A DNA stretch of 64,000 nucleotides from Natrinema ejinorense (GCF_002494345.1 NZ_NXNI01000001.1:1736001-1800000), one strand, 5' to 3'; positions 27,323 to 36,448 are shown, counted from the first letter of the stretch. The notes: generated from the letters alone by a model not told the origin. Numbers and translations: made by a program.

Positions 27323-28330
27323 ATGAGTCTCGAACCAATCAACCCCGACCACGCACTCGAACTGTACTTAGCCGACCGTGAAAACAGTGTAACCCAGGCC
27401 ACGCTCTACTCCCACCGATCACGATTGGGCCACTTCATCCGTTGTACAACGGGGAAGGCATCGAGAGCCTGAACAAACTGAGCGGACGGCAGCTCCACAA
27501 GTTCCGCATCTGGCGACGCATCGAAGGCGATCTGGCTCCGGCTACCGAGAAGACCCAGATGGACACGTTACGGGTGTTCATCAAATGGCTGGAGTCGATA
27601 GACGGTATCGAACAGGATTTGCACACGAAAGTGCTGTCCCCAACGCTGACCGGCAACTAATATTAGGAGTGTAATGCTAGACACAGAACGAGCCAATCAT
27701 ATTCTGGCATATCTACGGAAATATGAGTACGCGTCACGGCCCCACGTCACGTTGGAACTGATGTGGCACACAATGCTGCGAGTCGGTGCAGTCCACGCGC
27801 TGGACTGTGCTGACTACGATCCCGCGAACCAAGCACTCGAAGTAATCCATCGACCAGAGACTGGAACGCCATTGAAGAATGGTGAGACAGGACAGCGGTT
27901 TGTCGCACTCTCGGAAGATGTCTGTGAGGTACTGGACAACTGGATCGAGCACCAACGCCCGGCGGTCACCGACGAACACGGCCGCGAACCACTCGTGACA
28001 ACGCTGGAAGGGCGCGCTCATACGACGACACTTCGTGGAGACTACTATAGATACACTCGCCCGTGTATACCGACAATGGAGTGTCCCCACGGACGTGATA
28101 TCGATGAGTGTTCAGCGGCTGACTACGACGGTGCTTCTGAGTGACCTTCCTCTGTGAGTCCTCATGCTCTTCGACGGGGTGGCATCACACACGCGCTCTC
28201 AGAAGATTGGCCAATGAAGGCGGTTGGGGACCGGGCGAACGTCTCAGAAACCGTACTCTCGATGCACTATGATTCGCGTTCAGAGGAAGAAAAAATGGAA
28301 CAGCGGAGGGATTACTTAGACGATCTCTGA
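27323..28330 (+). pseudogene. Tyrosine recombinase/integrase, broken by frameshifts
   Basis: The start MSLEPINPDHALELYLADR is intact. The frame then shifts near 27440, before GIESLNKLSGRQLHKFRIW, again near 27655, before VMLDTERANHILAYLRKYEY, and again near 28140, before the catalytic tail. Conserved residues survive: LRVGAVHALD (first Arg), PHALRRGGITHALS (HxxR box) and SETVLSMHYD (Tyr nucleophile). Joined, the pieces make about 335 residues, normal for haloarchaeal XerC/D-type integrases of integrative elements. It sits 104 bp from att site 3, so it was the integrase of segment 3; as written it cannot be made as one protein. Confidence 0.85.
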
Positions 28331-28335
28331 CGCAG

Positions 28336-28875
28336 TCAGGACTCGATATACTCTATTGCATCCCAGATGCTGAGTACTCGAATTCGCCCCTCATAATACG
28401 TATTGTCGATCACACCAGAAATCGCCCGCTCAGCGTTCCGGTCGTCAATCAAAATCCCGACGGACTCATGCACTGTCGAACCAAGAAGCATCACGGCAGC
28501 CGCTGGAAGTTCTGAATCAGTCTTCCTCAGCTCGTCTGGATCTGTCTGCTCAAACTTCGCCAGTCGCTCATGAACCCGATCCATGATCTCCCCAGCACGC
28601 AGCCCGTTGTGGACCCGAACCCCTGGCTGCACGGTATCGATGAGATTGATCCACGCTGTTGTGTCCGCTCGGTCAACCCAATCGATACTAATGTATCCGC
28701 GTTGTTCCGCGAGTTCCTCCACGATACCTGGTGTTAGATACAGATCACTTCCCTCCTCTCTGACGTACTGTATGAATGTTTGATACGAGGAGGATTCTGT
28801 CCCCCCGATGGTTCGAAGAAAGCTTGTATCGAGAATAAGGGCTGTCGGGAACGGAGACGGATGCTCTTCACTCAT
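28336..28875 (-). CDS. PIN-domain protein, candidate toxin
   Basis: A 179-residue protein with the acidic constellation of PIN nucleases: Asp16 (ALILDTSFL), Glu53/54 (GIVEELAEQ), Asp120 (KTDSELPAAAVML) and Asp144/145 (ILIDDRNAERAI). PIN nucleases cleave RNA. Its start overlaps the end of the HTH gene by 8 nt, so they are translated as a coupled pair. Inference: toxin of an HTH/PIN toxin-antitoxin module. Longer than VapC (about 130 aa), so an untypical subtype. Confidence 0.75.
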   Translation of the reverse strand: MSEEHPSPFPTALILDTSFLRTIGGTESSSYQTFIQYVREEGSDLYLTPGIVEELAEQRGYISIDWVDRADTTAWINLIDTVQPGVRVHNGLRAGEIMDRVHERLAKFEQTDPDELRKTDSELPAAAVMLLGSTVHESVGILIDDRNAERAISGVIDNTYYEGRIRVLSIWDAIEYIES

Positions 28876-29497
28876 CGGCTCGCTGGTACGGTCCCTGTTT
28901 GATTGCGCGGTCGTGAACGTCCACCTCGAACGTGATGTCGCTGAGGGTTGGGTCGTGGTCTTTCACCAGAGCAATGATCCGCTCAATTGCTTGGGTGACC
29001 GCGATGGCCTCCACAGCAGGGACACTGAGTTCATCCGCGACGCCACGACGCGTTGTCTCACCCTGTAGATAAGTGAGCGTCGCCATGACCGCGGGTGCGA
29101 GTGCCGCTTTCCCGTGGCGGTCAACGAAGAGTTCGAGATCGTCGTCAACGCTGGTCGCCCCATAGACGGAGATGATGGCAGGTCCCAGTTCGAGGGTTGT
29201 TTCGTCTGTCCAGTCTCCACTCACGGGGTCGGCACGCCAAAGTGAAGAGCCATCTTCGTACTCATCCAATTCCTCTGCGACACCCAACTCGGCCAGTGTA
29301 TTCGCGTACTTGTAGGCAGTACTCTTGGAGAAGCCTTGACGTTCACGGGCTGCCTTGACCGTTGTCGGGGAGTTGATCAAGAGATCTGTGTAGAGCCGCG
29401 CGAGATCAGGAGTCCCCAGCAGGTCTTGGATGACGAAAAACCGCTGTGCAGTGTGTCCCGCGTCTGGTGGTTGGTTTGGGGTTGGAGCGTTCGACAT
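28868..29497 (-). CDS. HTH DNA-binding protein, candidate antitoxin/autorepressor
   Basis: A 209-residue protein. Residues about 30-80 (DLARLYTDLLINSPTTVKAA, then RERQGFSKSTAYKYANTLAELGVAEE) form a winged helix. The remainder is helical with no catalytic motif and resembles haloarchaeal HTH proteins that precede PIN genes. A perfect 7-bp inverted repeat sits between its TATA-like box and start codon, as expected for autoregulation. It overlaps the PIN gene by 8 nt. Confidence 0.75.
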   Translation of the reverse strand: MSNAPTPNQPPDAGHTAQRFFVIQDLLGTPDLARLYTDLLINSPTTVKAARERQGFSKSTAYKYANTLAELGVAEELDEYEDGSSLWRADPVSGDWTDETTLELGPAIISVYGATSVDDDLELFVDRHGKAALAPAVMATLTYLQGETTRRGVADELSVPAVEAIAVTQAIERIIALVKDHDPTLSDITFEVDVHDRAIKQGPYQRADE

Positions 29498-29500
29498 AGT

Positions 29501-29529
29501 CCATAGTACGCGAACTATGGTCTAAAGTG
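29501..29529 (-). promoter_or_regulatory. Palindromic operator and TATA-like box of the HTH/PIN pair
   Basis: CCATAGT (29501-29507), six bases, then ACTATGG (29514-29520): a perfect inverted repeat ending 3 bp from the start codon. On the minus strand CACTTTAGA (29521-29529) lies about 28 nt upstream of the ATG, in TATA position. A bound dimer would block transcription initiation. Confidence 0.65.
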
Positions 29530-29766
29530 TTCCGGGAATTTCGAACCAGCCAACTACGGCTCTCACACCAATTGGAGTCGGCTGAACACTCCTCGTACGA
29601 TATTCTTTCGACTGAAACAGTCGTTAAATAGGTATGCGAACTGACCACTAAGAGTTCTCTCGGGTATGACTCATATCTATAGTACCGTGCTGAATAGAGA
29701 ATGCGTTTACAGCTTGCTAACGAGGTTAGAATTATCCGGCACGTTGTCTCGGTGGTCCAACTCGTG

Positions 29767-30126
29767 TCATTCCGAGTAAGAGGAATAGGGTTGGTCGGAG
29801 AGCATCTCGGCAAGTTCAGCCAGCAGTTCCTCGGCCGAATCATGGCCACGGTATCGGACGTGGTGCGTACGAGTATCGTACTCGGCCCACCCGTTCGATT
29901 CGAGCTTTGGGAGGTGGCTGTGCGTTAGTTCGAGAGAGACTTGTTCGTGATCCATCTCGGGGACACGCTGGGCAATATGTGTGGCCAAATCCTCCACGGT
30001 GGCTGTATTCTTTGACTCGATATTCTCGAAATAGCGGATGACTTCCCGGCGGAGATTGTGACACAATGTATTCAGCAATTGATTCGTCCTCGGGGCCTTC
30101 TCCGGGTAACACTCTGTTTGGTCCAT
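29767..30126 (-). CDS. DUF7344-like HTH protein
   Basis: A 119-residue protein starting MDQTECYPEKAPRTNQLLN; the 36 in-frame upstream residues are not acidic and were dropped. LCHNLRREVIRYFENIES ... TATVEDLATHIAQRVP ... LELTHSHLPKLESNGWAEYD ... VRYRGHD is the haloarchaeal short winged-helix pattern (DUF7344 type). It is probably a small transcription regulator; the adjacent kinase gene is a possible target. Confidence 0.7.
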   Translation of the reverse strand: MDQTECYPEKAPRTNQLLNTLCHNLRREVIRYFENIESKNTATVEDLATHIAQRVPEMDHEQVSLELTHSHLPKLESNGWAEYDTRTHHVRYRGHDSAEELLAELAEMLSDQPYSSYSE

Positions 30127-30305
30127 GGTGGCTGTTAACATGGGAGAGAGTAATAATAGTTGTTCCCAACGCTTCGAAATCGGCAGTACCAATTGAGAAC
30201 AATCTGCTGGATACAACCTCTGGACTGACTGCAACCAGAGGAAATATGCCAGATACTGAAGTTTTCAACAGAGCCTGGAAAGAGAAGACTGAAACTGCTT
30301 GTCGG

Positions 30306-31970
30306 CTAGAGTTGCGTAGGATCGTGTATCGGGAGTTTCACGACGAATACTGACCCGGTCGGTTCGTTGTCTTCGACCCAAACATCACCGTCAAACTGGT
30401 CCATTAGTGTGTAGACAAGATAGAGTCCAATTCCGGAACCAGGGCTATCAACCCCTTTCTCACCTTTCCCAAAAATATGCTCTTTCTGTTCGTCTGGAAT
30501 TCCCGGCCCATTATCAGCAACCCGTATTTGGACAGAGTTTCCATTAAGGCACCCAGTGACGGTGATTTCTGGTACTGCTTTGTCGTTGTGTCGAACGGCG
30601 TTCCCCAATAGGTTCCTGAACACTGACGACAGCATTTCATTCGCCTGCACAGTGACTTGTGGGAACCCGCTGACGATCTCGAAGTGCGCATCGAAATGTG
30701 TTTCTTGGACTGTGGTGAGTTCCGCCTCTATTGTGCTACGTAAGTTAACTGGTTTCAATTTTACAGTACTATCGCCTGTAAGAGATTCGACGAAAACGCG
30801 TGCAGTATCAGTCAACTCAACCACATGGCTAGAACTCTGAAGGACATGTTCGAGTGCTGCTTCACCGTCTTCGTCCACGTGATCTCGCAAGGTTTCTGCC
30901 CATCCGAGAACCACGGCCATATCGTTCCGGATATCGTGACGGACGACCCGATTTAATGCTTCAAGCTGTTCGGTTTTCTGTTCAAGTTGCTTGCGATAGG
31001 TCTCCCTATCCGTAACATCAGTGATGGTCACCAGTCGTCCAGTTTCTATTTCTCCCGACAAGAATGAGGTTGTGGTGACCTCGTAATACCGTGTCTCTCC
31101 ATTTTCTGTAACGGGTACAACGCCTGGTTCTGAGATGTGGTCTGCGAGCGTAGAGCTGATGTCGTCAATCGAGTCTCCAATTGCGTCGGTAAGTGCCGGA
31201 AAAATTGCTTCTGCAGCTTGGTTGTAGTCTCGAACTCGCTTCGATTGGTCAAGGTAGATCGTTGGGTCAGTTGCCCCACCAGTTAGCCGGATTGCCTCGA
31301 ACCGGTCGAAGTACACGAACAGTGTGCCAACAGCGAACACCGCCACACCAGGTGGCTCATACATGAGAGGAAGTAGTGTTTCTACTTGGCTGCTCAGAAT
31401 CGTAGCGAGTGCTGGGACACCCGTAATTCCAAACAGAATAGCGAGTGGGCGGCTATCTGTCCCGGTATGGTACAGCCGCTCAGCGAGCATGAAGAACCCG
31501 ACCATAATGACCGAGTATGAAAGTCCAAGAACAACCCAGTACAATAACTGATGATTGATTGCAAGATGCGGGAACGGCTCTGTCGTCCACTCAGTCGTGA
31601 AGTAGAGGTTGTGCAGCGGGTTCGTGATCTTGAGTACGATGAAGAAGAGAAAAACAGCTAGTGCTGGGTAGAGAAATGGCATGTCTTGTACTGATCGTCC
31701 GGTATACTCCACACAAAAGCATACCCATGCACCGACCGCGACGAACGCGGAGATGAATCCGATAGTGTACAGCGCGACTTTGCTTGCCGTCGTTGGTGCA
31801 AGCAAGTAGCCAAGATATCCACCACACCACAGTGCGGCGGAGACGAAAAAGACGATGAGTGCGTTCCGTGTTCCAGAATGTTGGATTGTCCGTGCGCGTG
31901 GAATACTAGCAAGACAAGCGACTCCAGAGAGACCAAAGAGTACGACATACACAAGAAGACTGAGTTCCAT
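30306..31970 (-). CDS. Membrane sensor histidine kinase with 7TM N-terminus
   Basis: A 554-residue protein. Residues 1-225 hold seven hydrophobic helices of the 'histidine kinase N-terminal 7TM' type. A PAS-like region (about 235-325) includes TRYYEVTTTSF and TITDVTDRETYRKQLEQK. The phosphoacceptor is His345 (NRVVRHDIRNDM), and the ATPase domain has FRNLLGNAVRHND, VADNGPGIP and GSGIGLYLVYTL. No receiver is fused. It is divergent from the soluble PAS kinase 177 bp away. The signal is unknown; a membrane-embedded ligand is likely. Confidence 0.9.
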   Translation of the reverse strand: MELSLLVYVVLFGLSGVACLASIPRARTIQHSGTRNALIVFFVSAALWCGGYLGYLLAPTTASKVALYTIGFISAFVAVGAWVCFCVEYTGRSVQDMPFLYPALAVFLFFIVLKITNPLHNLYFTTEWTTEPFPHLAINHQLLYWVVLGLSYSVIMVGFFMLAERLYHTGTDSRPLAILFGITGVPALATILSSQVETLLPLMYEPPGVAVFAVGTLFVYFDRFEAIRLTGGATDPTIYLDQSKRVRDYNQAAEAIFPALTDAIGDSIDDISSTLADHISEPGVVPVTENGETRYYEVTTTSFLSGEIETGRLVTITDVTDRETYRKQLEQKTEQLEALNRVVRHDIRNDMAVVLGWAETLRDHVDEDGEAALEHVLQSSSHVVELTDTARVFVESLTGDSTVKLKPVNLRSTIEAELTTVQETHFDAHFEIVSGFPQVTVQANEMLSSVFRNLLGNAVRHNDKAVPEITVTGCLNGNSVQIRVADNGPGIPDEQKEHIFGKGEKGVDSPGSGIGLYLVYTLMDQFDGDVWVEDNEPTGSVFVVKLPIHDPTQL

Positions 31971-32147
31971 ATCTGTTATGAGTATTTGCTAGGTGTCTGT
32001 TAGTGGTTTTGATAGCCGTTCTCTGGGTCCTGTGTTTATCCGGACACGACCTCTTCATTGATGCTGGTATCAGAATCAAGAATATGTGATTCCGGTGTAG
32101 TTCACGGAAGGTTATTCGTTCTCGGGAACGAAGTAACTACCAACTAA

Positions 32148-33146
32148 ATGACAGACATCTCAACACAGGCCGCCGTGGGAAAGAGGGCTATGGCCCTTAT
32201 ACAGAATTTTCCGAACGGCGTCCTCGTTCTCTTCGACGACGACTTGCGATATCGGGTTGTCGGTCCCGATATACTCCCGTTCTCGAATACAGAGGCGACC
32301 AAATTACTCGGACAGTCCATTCATGAACTGTTTCCAGAACACACTGTCAGTCGTCTCCAACCGAAGATGCGAGCGACAGTTCAGGGCGAATCATGCTCCT
32401 TCGACGTTGAGTACGGTGACCACGTCCACCACATCGAAACGAAGCCCGTAGAGATCGACGACGACGCGTACGGTGTTCTTGTCACACAGGATGTGACTCA
32501 GGAACGCGAGACCGCAACTGCGTTGCAGCAACAGAATGAACGCCTCGATCAGTTTGCGAGCATGATCTCACACGACCTGCGAAACCCACTTTTTATCGCT
32601 ACCGGACACTTAGAACTGTATCAGGAAACTGGTGACACCGATCATCTGAGACAAGTCGAAGAGACACTCTCCCGCCTTGATGAACTCACAAAAGATCTCT
32701 TGGCGCTTACCCAGTCGAACGACTCGAATCCCACCTCCGAGACAGTCGCGCTTAATATAGTTGCACATAACGCGTGGGAGATGATCGATACCCGCGATGC
32801 AACCCTAGACGTCTCGGAGTTCCAGATTCAGGCAGACCACGGACAACTGCAAGCACTCTTCGAAAATCTGTTCCGGAACGCAATCGGCCACGGCGGTAAC
32901 GATGTCACGATTCGAATCGACCCCATTGACGACGGCTTCTACGTCGAAGACACAGGGTCAGGAATTCCTAAAGAGAAGCGCGAGAATATTTTCGAGCACG
33001 GGTTTTCAACAGGATACGGCGGCAACGGTGTCGGGCTCACCATCGTCAGTCGCATTGCTAATCATCATGGCTGGTCGATTGAGCTGAGCGAGGAGGCGTC
33101 CGGCGGCGCACGCTTCGATTTCACCGGTGTCGAACTCGCTGAGTAA
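32148..33146 (+). CDS. Soluble PAS-domain histidine kinase
   Basis: A 332-residue protein. The PAS domain (about 15-120) reads FPNGVLVLFDDDLRYRVVGP and LVTQDVTQERE. His142 is in SMISHDLRNPLF, and the HATPase domain has FENLFRNAIGHGG, VEDTGSGIPKEKR and GYGGNGVGLTIVSRIA. There are no membrane segments, so it is cytoplasmic. The REC-PAS gene ends 18 bp beyond it in the opposite direction, so the two may form a signalling pair. Confidence 0.9.
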   Translation: MTDISTQAAVGKRAMALIQNFPNGVLVLFDDDLRYRVVGPDILPFSNTEATKLLGQSIHELFPEHTVSRLQPKMRATVQGESCSFDVEYGDHVHHIETKPVEIDDDAYGVLVTQDVTQERETATALQQQNERLDQFASMISHDLRNPLFIATGHLELYQETGDTDHLRQVEETLSRLDELTKDLLALTQSNDSNPTSETVALNIVAHNAWEMIDTRDATLDVSEFQIQADHGQLQALFENLFRNAIGHGGNDVTIRIDPIDDGFYVEDTGSGIPKEKRENIFEHGFSTGYGGNGVGLTIVSRIANHHGWSIELSEEASGGARFDFTGVELAE

Positions 33147-33163
33147 CTGTTACGCGGGTGCCG

Positions 33164-33937
33164 TTAGTGCGCCACCTCTTGAACAGACCCAACGATCCGG
33201 ACAACAGCTCCGTCGTCGTCAAAGATTGGTTTGCTTTGTCCACGAACCCACCGCAGCCCCCGCTCCGGATGTATCACGCGATATTCGATCTCGTCCGGTT
33301 CCCCATTCGATAGTTTGTGCATTGATTCCCGCGCTTTTTCGCGGTCATTCTCGTGAATCTGATCGAGGAACATCTCTGGATTTTTCTCAAGTGCCTCGGC
33401 TGGAACCCCCCAAAGATCTTCGAACGAGGAATTGATGAAGAGTAACTCTCTCCAATCGGCAGTAAAACTGAACAGGATGTCATCCGAGTTCTCCGCGAGT
33501 TCCGAGAAGCACTGTTCTGCTTTTCGGGTCGATTCCTGTGCATTGTAGCTGGCAACGACGTTTTTGATTCGATTGGCGAGGATTGCGTACTGGCTAGTTC
33601 CGATTTCCTTCTGAAGATAGTCGGTAACACCAGCGGAGATAGCCTCACTTGCAACATCCTCGCTCCCCTTCCCCGTATACAGAATAAATGGGATACGAGG
33701 GTGTGTTTCTCGGAGTGTTGTGAGAAAATCAATGCCTGTCTGTCCTGGCATATCGTAGTCCGAGACGATACAGTGGAAATCCCCCGCCGCGAACTTCTCT
33801 AGACCCTCGGTCACGTTTGTCGCCGATTCGACGGCAAAGCGATCATCTTCTCGATGAAGAAACGTCGCTGTTAGTTCTGCCAGACTCGGTTCATCATCAA
33901 CATGGAGAACACGAATTTCGGGCGGAAGAGAATCCAT
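33164..33937 (-). CDS. REC-PAS signalling protein
   Basis: A 257-residue protein. The receiver domain (1-120) has Asp14-Asp15 (LHVDDEPSLAELT), phosphoacceptor Asp60 (CIVSDYDMPGQTG) and LYTGKGSEDVASEAI. A PAS domain follows (about 145-255: LFSFTADWRELLFINSSFED; YRVIHPERGLRWVRG). There is no kinase or DNA-binding domain. The start MDSLPPEIRV was chosen because the upstream 62 residues are not conserved-looking. It is convergent with the PAS kinase, a plausible phosphodonor. Confidence 0.88.
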   Translation of the reverse strand: MDSLPPEIRVLHVDDEPSLAELTATFLHREDDRFAVESATNVTEGLEKFAAGDFHCIVSDYDMPGQTGIDFLTTLRETHPRIPFILYTGKGSEDVASEAISAGVTDYLQKEIGTSQYAILANRIKNVVASYNAQESTRKAEQCFSELAENSDDILFSFTADWRELLFINSSFEDLWGVPAEALEKNPEMFLDQIHENDREKARESMHKLSNGEPDEIEYRVIHPERGLRWVRGQSKPIFDDDGAVVRIVGSVQEVAH

Positions 33938-34200
33938 TATGCAACGACAAGTTGCTGGACCAATATAATCACGTAGGGTATGTGTTCTGATACACTGTGA
34001 ATGACTAGGTGACTGAAAACTAAAGGTATCTGGCTCTGTTGAGGTTCTATTCTTCAGATGTACTTTAGCGAGGAATGCGTGTACGCTACACGTGCGTATG
34101 GAACGCTTAGGTATCTCCGTCATAAGGAGAGTGACCTGTTCTGGACCGTATTCGGGCGACGATACATTTGGAGAGCCCTAAAAGTAGAACCACTGGGTCG

Positions 34201-34636
34201 TTAGGCACGAGTTCGAGCGCGGTCTGGCGCGTCGGCCTTCCCGTTCGCGTATGCGTTGTAGGCGGAGAGCGCTGCAACGACTAACCCTGCGATGAGTGTG
34301 CCCGTCGCCAGTGAGTCGCTTCCCATCTCGATGACGTTTGGTGAGAGGAGCGCCCACAGCCCGCAGGACAGCCAACGAGGCAACGCCAACGCTTGCTAGC
34401 CGGTCTTTCGACAACCGGTAGAAGTTGTAGCCAGCGAGCAAGAAGATCGCCGTCCCGACCATGGTATTGTTCCAGACGGCTGTCTCTGTGGCTTCGAAGA
34501 CAAACGGCGAAGCGACGAGCCACAGCCCGACCAGCGCAACGAGCGCGCTCAGCCACTGTATTACGTCCGTGTTCAAGGTATCACGACTGGTTCCGGATTC
34601 GGTATTTGTTCGTCTGTTAGTCGGTGTGCCACTCAT
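34201..34636 (-). pseudogene. SPW-repeat membrane protein, frameshifted
   Basis: The frame starting at 34636 gives IQWLSALVALVGLWLVASP ... AVWNNTMVGTAIFLLAGYNF, the first SPW repeat. After SLAVL (near 34370) it leaves the coding frame. The next frame continues with GLWALLSPNVIEMGSDSL ... GTLIAGLVVAALSAYNAYANGK to a stop at 34201, the second repeat. One missing base explains both halves. Full-length it would be a four-helix membrane protein. An IS5-type element abuts its start, so promoter loss may have preceded decay; a sequencing error is the alternative. Confidence 0.75.
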
Positions 34637-34669
34637 AGGCTGTGTTGAATCGCCATACAGCGGTGGATT

Positions 34670-35506
34670 TCACTGTTTGACAGCCCGCTTGATGTTATAG
34701 ACGACACACATCAGGGTAATTTCACGGAACTCTCGATACCAGGTACGCGCTCGCACGGCGTAGCCGAGCGAGCGCTTGATGGCGGAGTTCACGGTTTCAG
34801 TCATTGATCGCTGAGCGTACCGATCTTCGTCAATACGAGCGTTGTGAGCGTGATCGTAGGGAGCGAAGATCCGGTGTTTGATCAGCGGGCGAATGTCGAG
34901 TTTGCGGAGCTGGTCGCGGAGCGCTTGCTTATCGTAGCCCTTGTCAGCGGCAAGGGATCGCAGATCGCCCGCGTTCCGGCGGGCGATCTGCTCGGCGAGG
35001 TCTGCGTCGCTTCCTTCTAACGTCGTCGAGCAGTGAAGATCGAGAACAGCTTGCGTTGCTGTATCGACGAGTTTTGTAACTTTGAGCGTTTGAACGCGGT
35101 AATTGGTTCGGTGGCAGTAGTGGCGGCTCGCACGATCACGTTCGTAGAATGTTGCGTCGATAGCAGCGTGTTCAGAGGGGTTGTGCAACTGCGCCGACTG
35201 GTGCAGTAGCACTCGACAGACACTCATTTCGATCCGATCAAACGCCTTACACAGCGTAGATGGAGCGGGGAGATCGGCCACGTCAAGGCCGATATCCCCT
35301 GTTATTTGCGGCATTTCCTTCAACAGATCGATCGTCATCCGGTAGGACGTATCGAGGTAAATCCGGAGGCAATGCAGCGAAATGAGGGCATAGTCGGCGA
35401 ATCCGCCGCCACCAGTCGGGGCGGCGGATTCGCCTCGTTCACCCGTAACTCTTTGTGCAATCGAGACGCAACGCTCGGTGAAGCGGGAGATTTGTGTCAT
35501 GGACAA
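34670..35506 (-). CDS. IS5-family transposase
   Basis: A 278-residue DDE transposase. The first Asp is in HAAIDATFYERDRASRHY, the second in SLAADKGYDKQALRDQL, and the Glu region is DRYAQRSMTETVNSAIKR. YALISLHCLRIYLDTSYR and MTIDLLKEMP at the N-terminus are typical of haloarchaeal IS5 proteins. It is full length and uninterrupted, so it may be active. A perfect 14-bp inverted repeat lies inside its early coding region (35397-35410 and 35420-35433). Confidence 0.9.
   Translation of the reverse strand: MSMTQISRFTERCVSIAQRVTGERGESAAPTGGGGFADYALISLHCLRIYLDTSYRMTIDLLKEMPQITGDIGLDVADLPAPSTLCKAFDRIEMSVCRVLLHQSAQLHNPSEHAAIDATFYERDRASRHYCHRTNYRVQTLKVTKLVDTATQAVLDLHCSTTLEGSDADLAEQIARRNAGDLRSLAADKGYDKQALRDQLRKLDIRPLIKHRIFAPYDHAHNARIDEDRYAQRSMTETVNSAIKRSLGYAVRARTWYREFREITLMCVVYNIKRAVKQ
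35397..35433. repeat. Perfect 14-bp inverted repeat inside the transposase gene
   Basis: GCGAATCCGCCGCC, nine bases, then GGCGGCGGATTCGC. In the mRNA this gives a very stable hairpin about 75 nt after the start codon, which could limit translation of the transposase. Confidence 0.7.
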
Positions 35507-35535
35507 CCAAATTTTCCCGCTTCAACTCCTTCGAT

Positions 35536-35976
35536 TTACTGACCTTCCCCGACGCCATCTAGTGATTCAACGCAGCCATTGAGAGTGATCGAGAGGGAGT
35601 AAGATGCCGGATACTTGAACTCGTAGGACGTGTATCTGTCGCCCCCCAATTCGACTGTCTCCTCGTAGATCACCTCTGAACGGACAGACACTTCGATTCT
35701 GACTGACGTGGGCTCCTGATTATCGACGAGCAGATATACCCAATGCTCGCCGTCACCCGCCCCGAACTCCATCGCACTCACCGGGGTTGCCAGTGACTCT
35801 TCCTGAGAGACATCACAATCTAACTCGTCGTACCCCGTCAAATTACCTGCTCGGTCAGCCTCTCTCACTACCGTTGCCGGGCTACCGATGATTGGAATAT
35901 CATGACGAGAAACGCACCCAGCACAGGACGCGACACTACCGATAGCACACGCCCTGAGGAGGGTTCGCCGGTCCAT
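35536..35976 (-). CDS. Secreted lipoprotein, unknown function
   Basis: A 146-residue protein starting MDRRTLLRACAIGSVASCAGCVS: twin arginine, hydrophobic stretch and a lipobox ending at Cys, so a Tat lipoprotein anchored outside the membrane. The mature part is an all-beta domain (EHWVYLLVDNQEPTSVRIEV ... VELGGDRYTSYEFKYPASY). The longer start at 36015 would add 13 residues before the twin arginines. It lies between the IS and the right end of the island. Confidence 0.75.
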   Translation of the reverse strand: MDRRTLLRACAIGSVASCAGCVSRHDIPIIGSPATVVREADRAGNLTGYDELDCDVSQEESLATPVSAMEFGAGDGEHWVYLLVDNQEPTSVRIEVSVRSEVIYEETVELGGDRYTSYEFKYPASYSLSITLNGCVESLDGVGEGQ

Positions 35977-36015
35977 GCCGAATAGTGTGAAGGTGACTAC
36001 TATATGCTTTATCAC

Positions 36016-36448
36016 AACTATTCAATTTATAGATACTTCGTTCAATTCGCACGTTTACTAAGCGGATTGTTCGCCAGTTCGGCGTAAAACAACGAAGGTA
36101 TCGTGCTGACCTCATGCTCTGTATTCAGCACGGCTTCTGTAATCTATCACCGACTGAGGGTTTCAACAAGGCTCTCTATTTCTTTTCTTCAGTAGCCTAC
36201 CAGCAGTCCGACGACCAACCACCGCGGGCCATATCCCTGACCTGCGAATCCAACAATGTTATTGAAAGTCATTGCCGCGTCGACAAGAATGATAATCTTG
36301 CCGCGTTTTGTATTACTCGAATCGACATGCGGCGACAAGGGCGACCCGATACAACTTGCGCTCTGGCATCATCAGAATGATATGTGTTTAAATAACCCCC
36401 ATGCCGTACTGCGCTTTCTTCTGGATTTGGAGAAAGCGACTGAAGGAT
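36016..36448. other. Right end of the island, no gene seen
   Basis: These AT-richer 433 bp lead into the tRNA gene. I find no codon-biased frame and no obvious similarity to the 200-bp repeats seen at sites 1 and 2. Confidence 0.5.

Larger units (their letters stand above)
34638..35531 (-). mobile_element. IS5-family insertion sequence (approximate ends)
   Basis: About 0.9 kb around an intact-looking transposase. The left edge reads GGCTGTGTTGAATCGCC; the reverse complement of the right edge reads AGGAGTTGAAGCGGG. The shared GxGTTGAAxCG pattern suggests imperfect terminal inverted repeats. No target duplication could be confirmed, so the ends are approximate. Confidence 0.65.

Noticed and set aside
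30127-30268. Longer N-terminus for the DUF7344-like gene
   Set aside because: Upstream residues are not acidic and run through the probable promoter; the ATG at 30126 starts the conserved fold.
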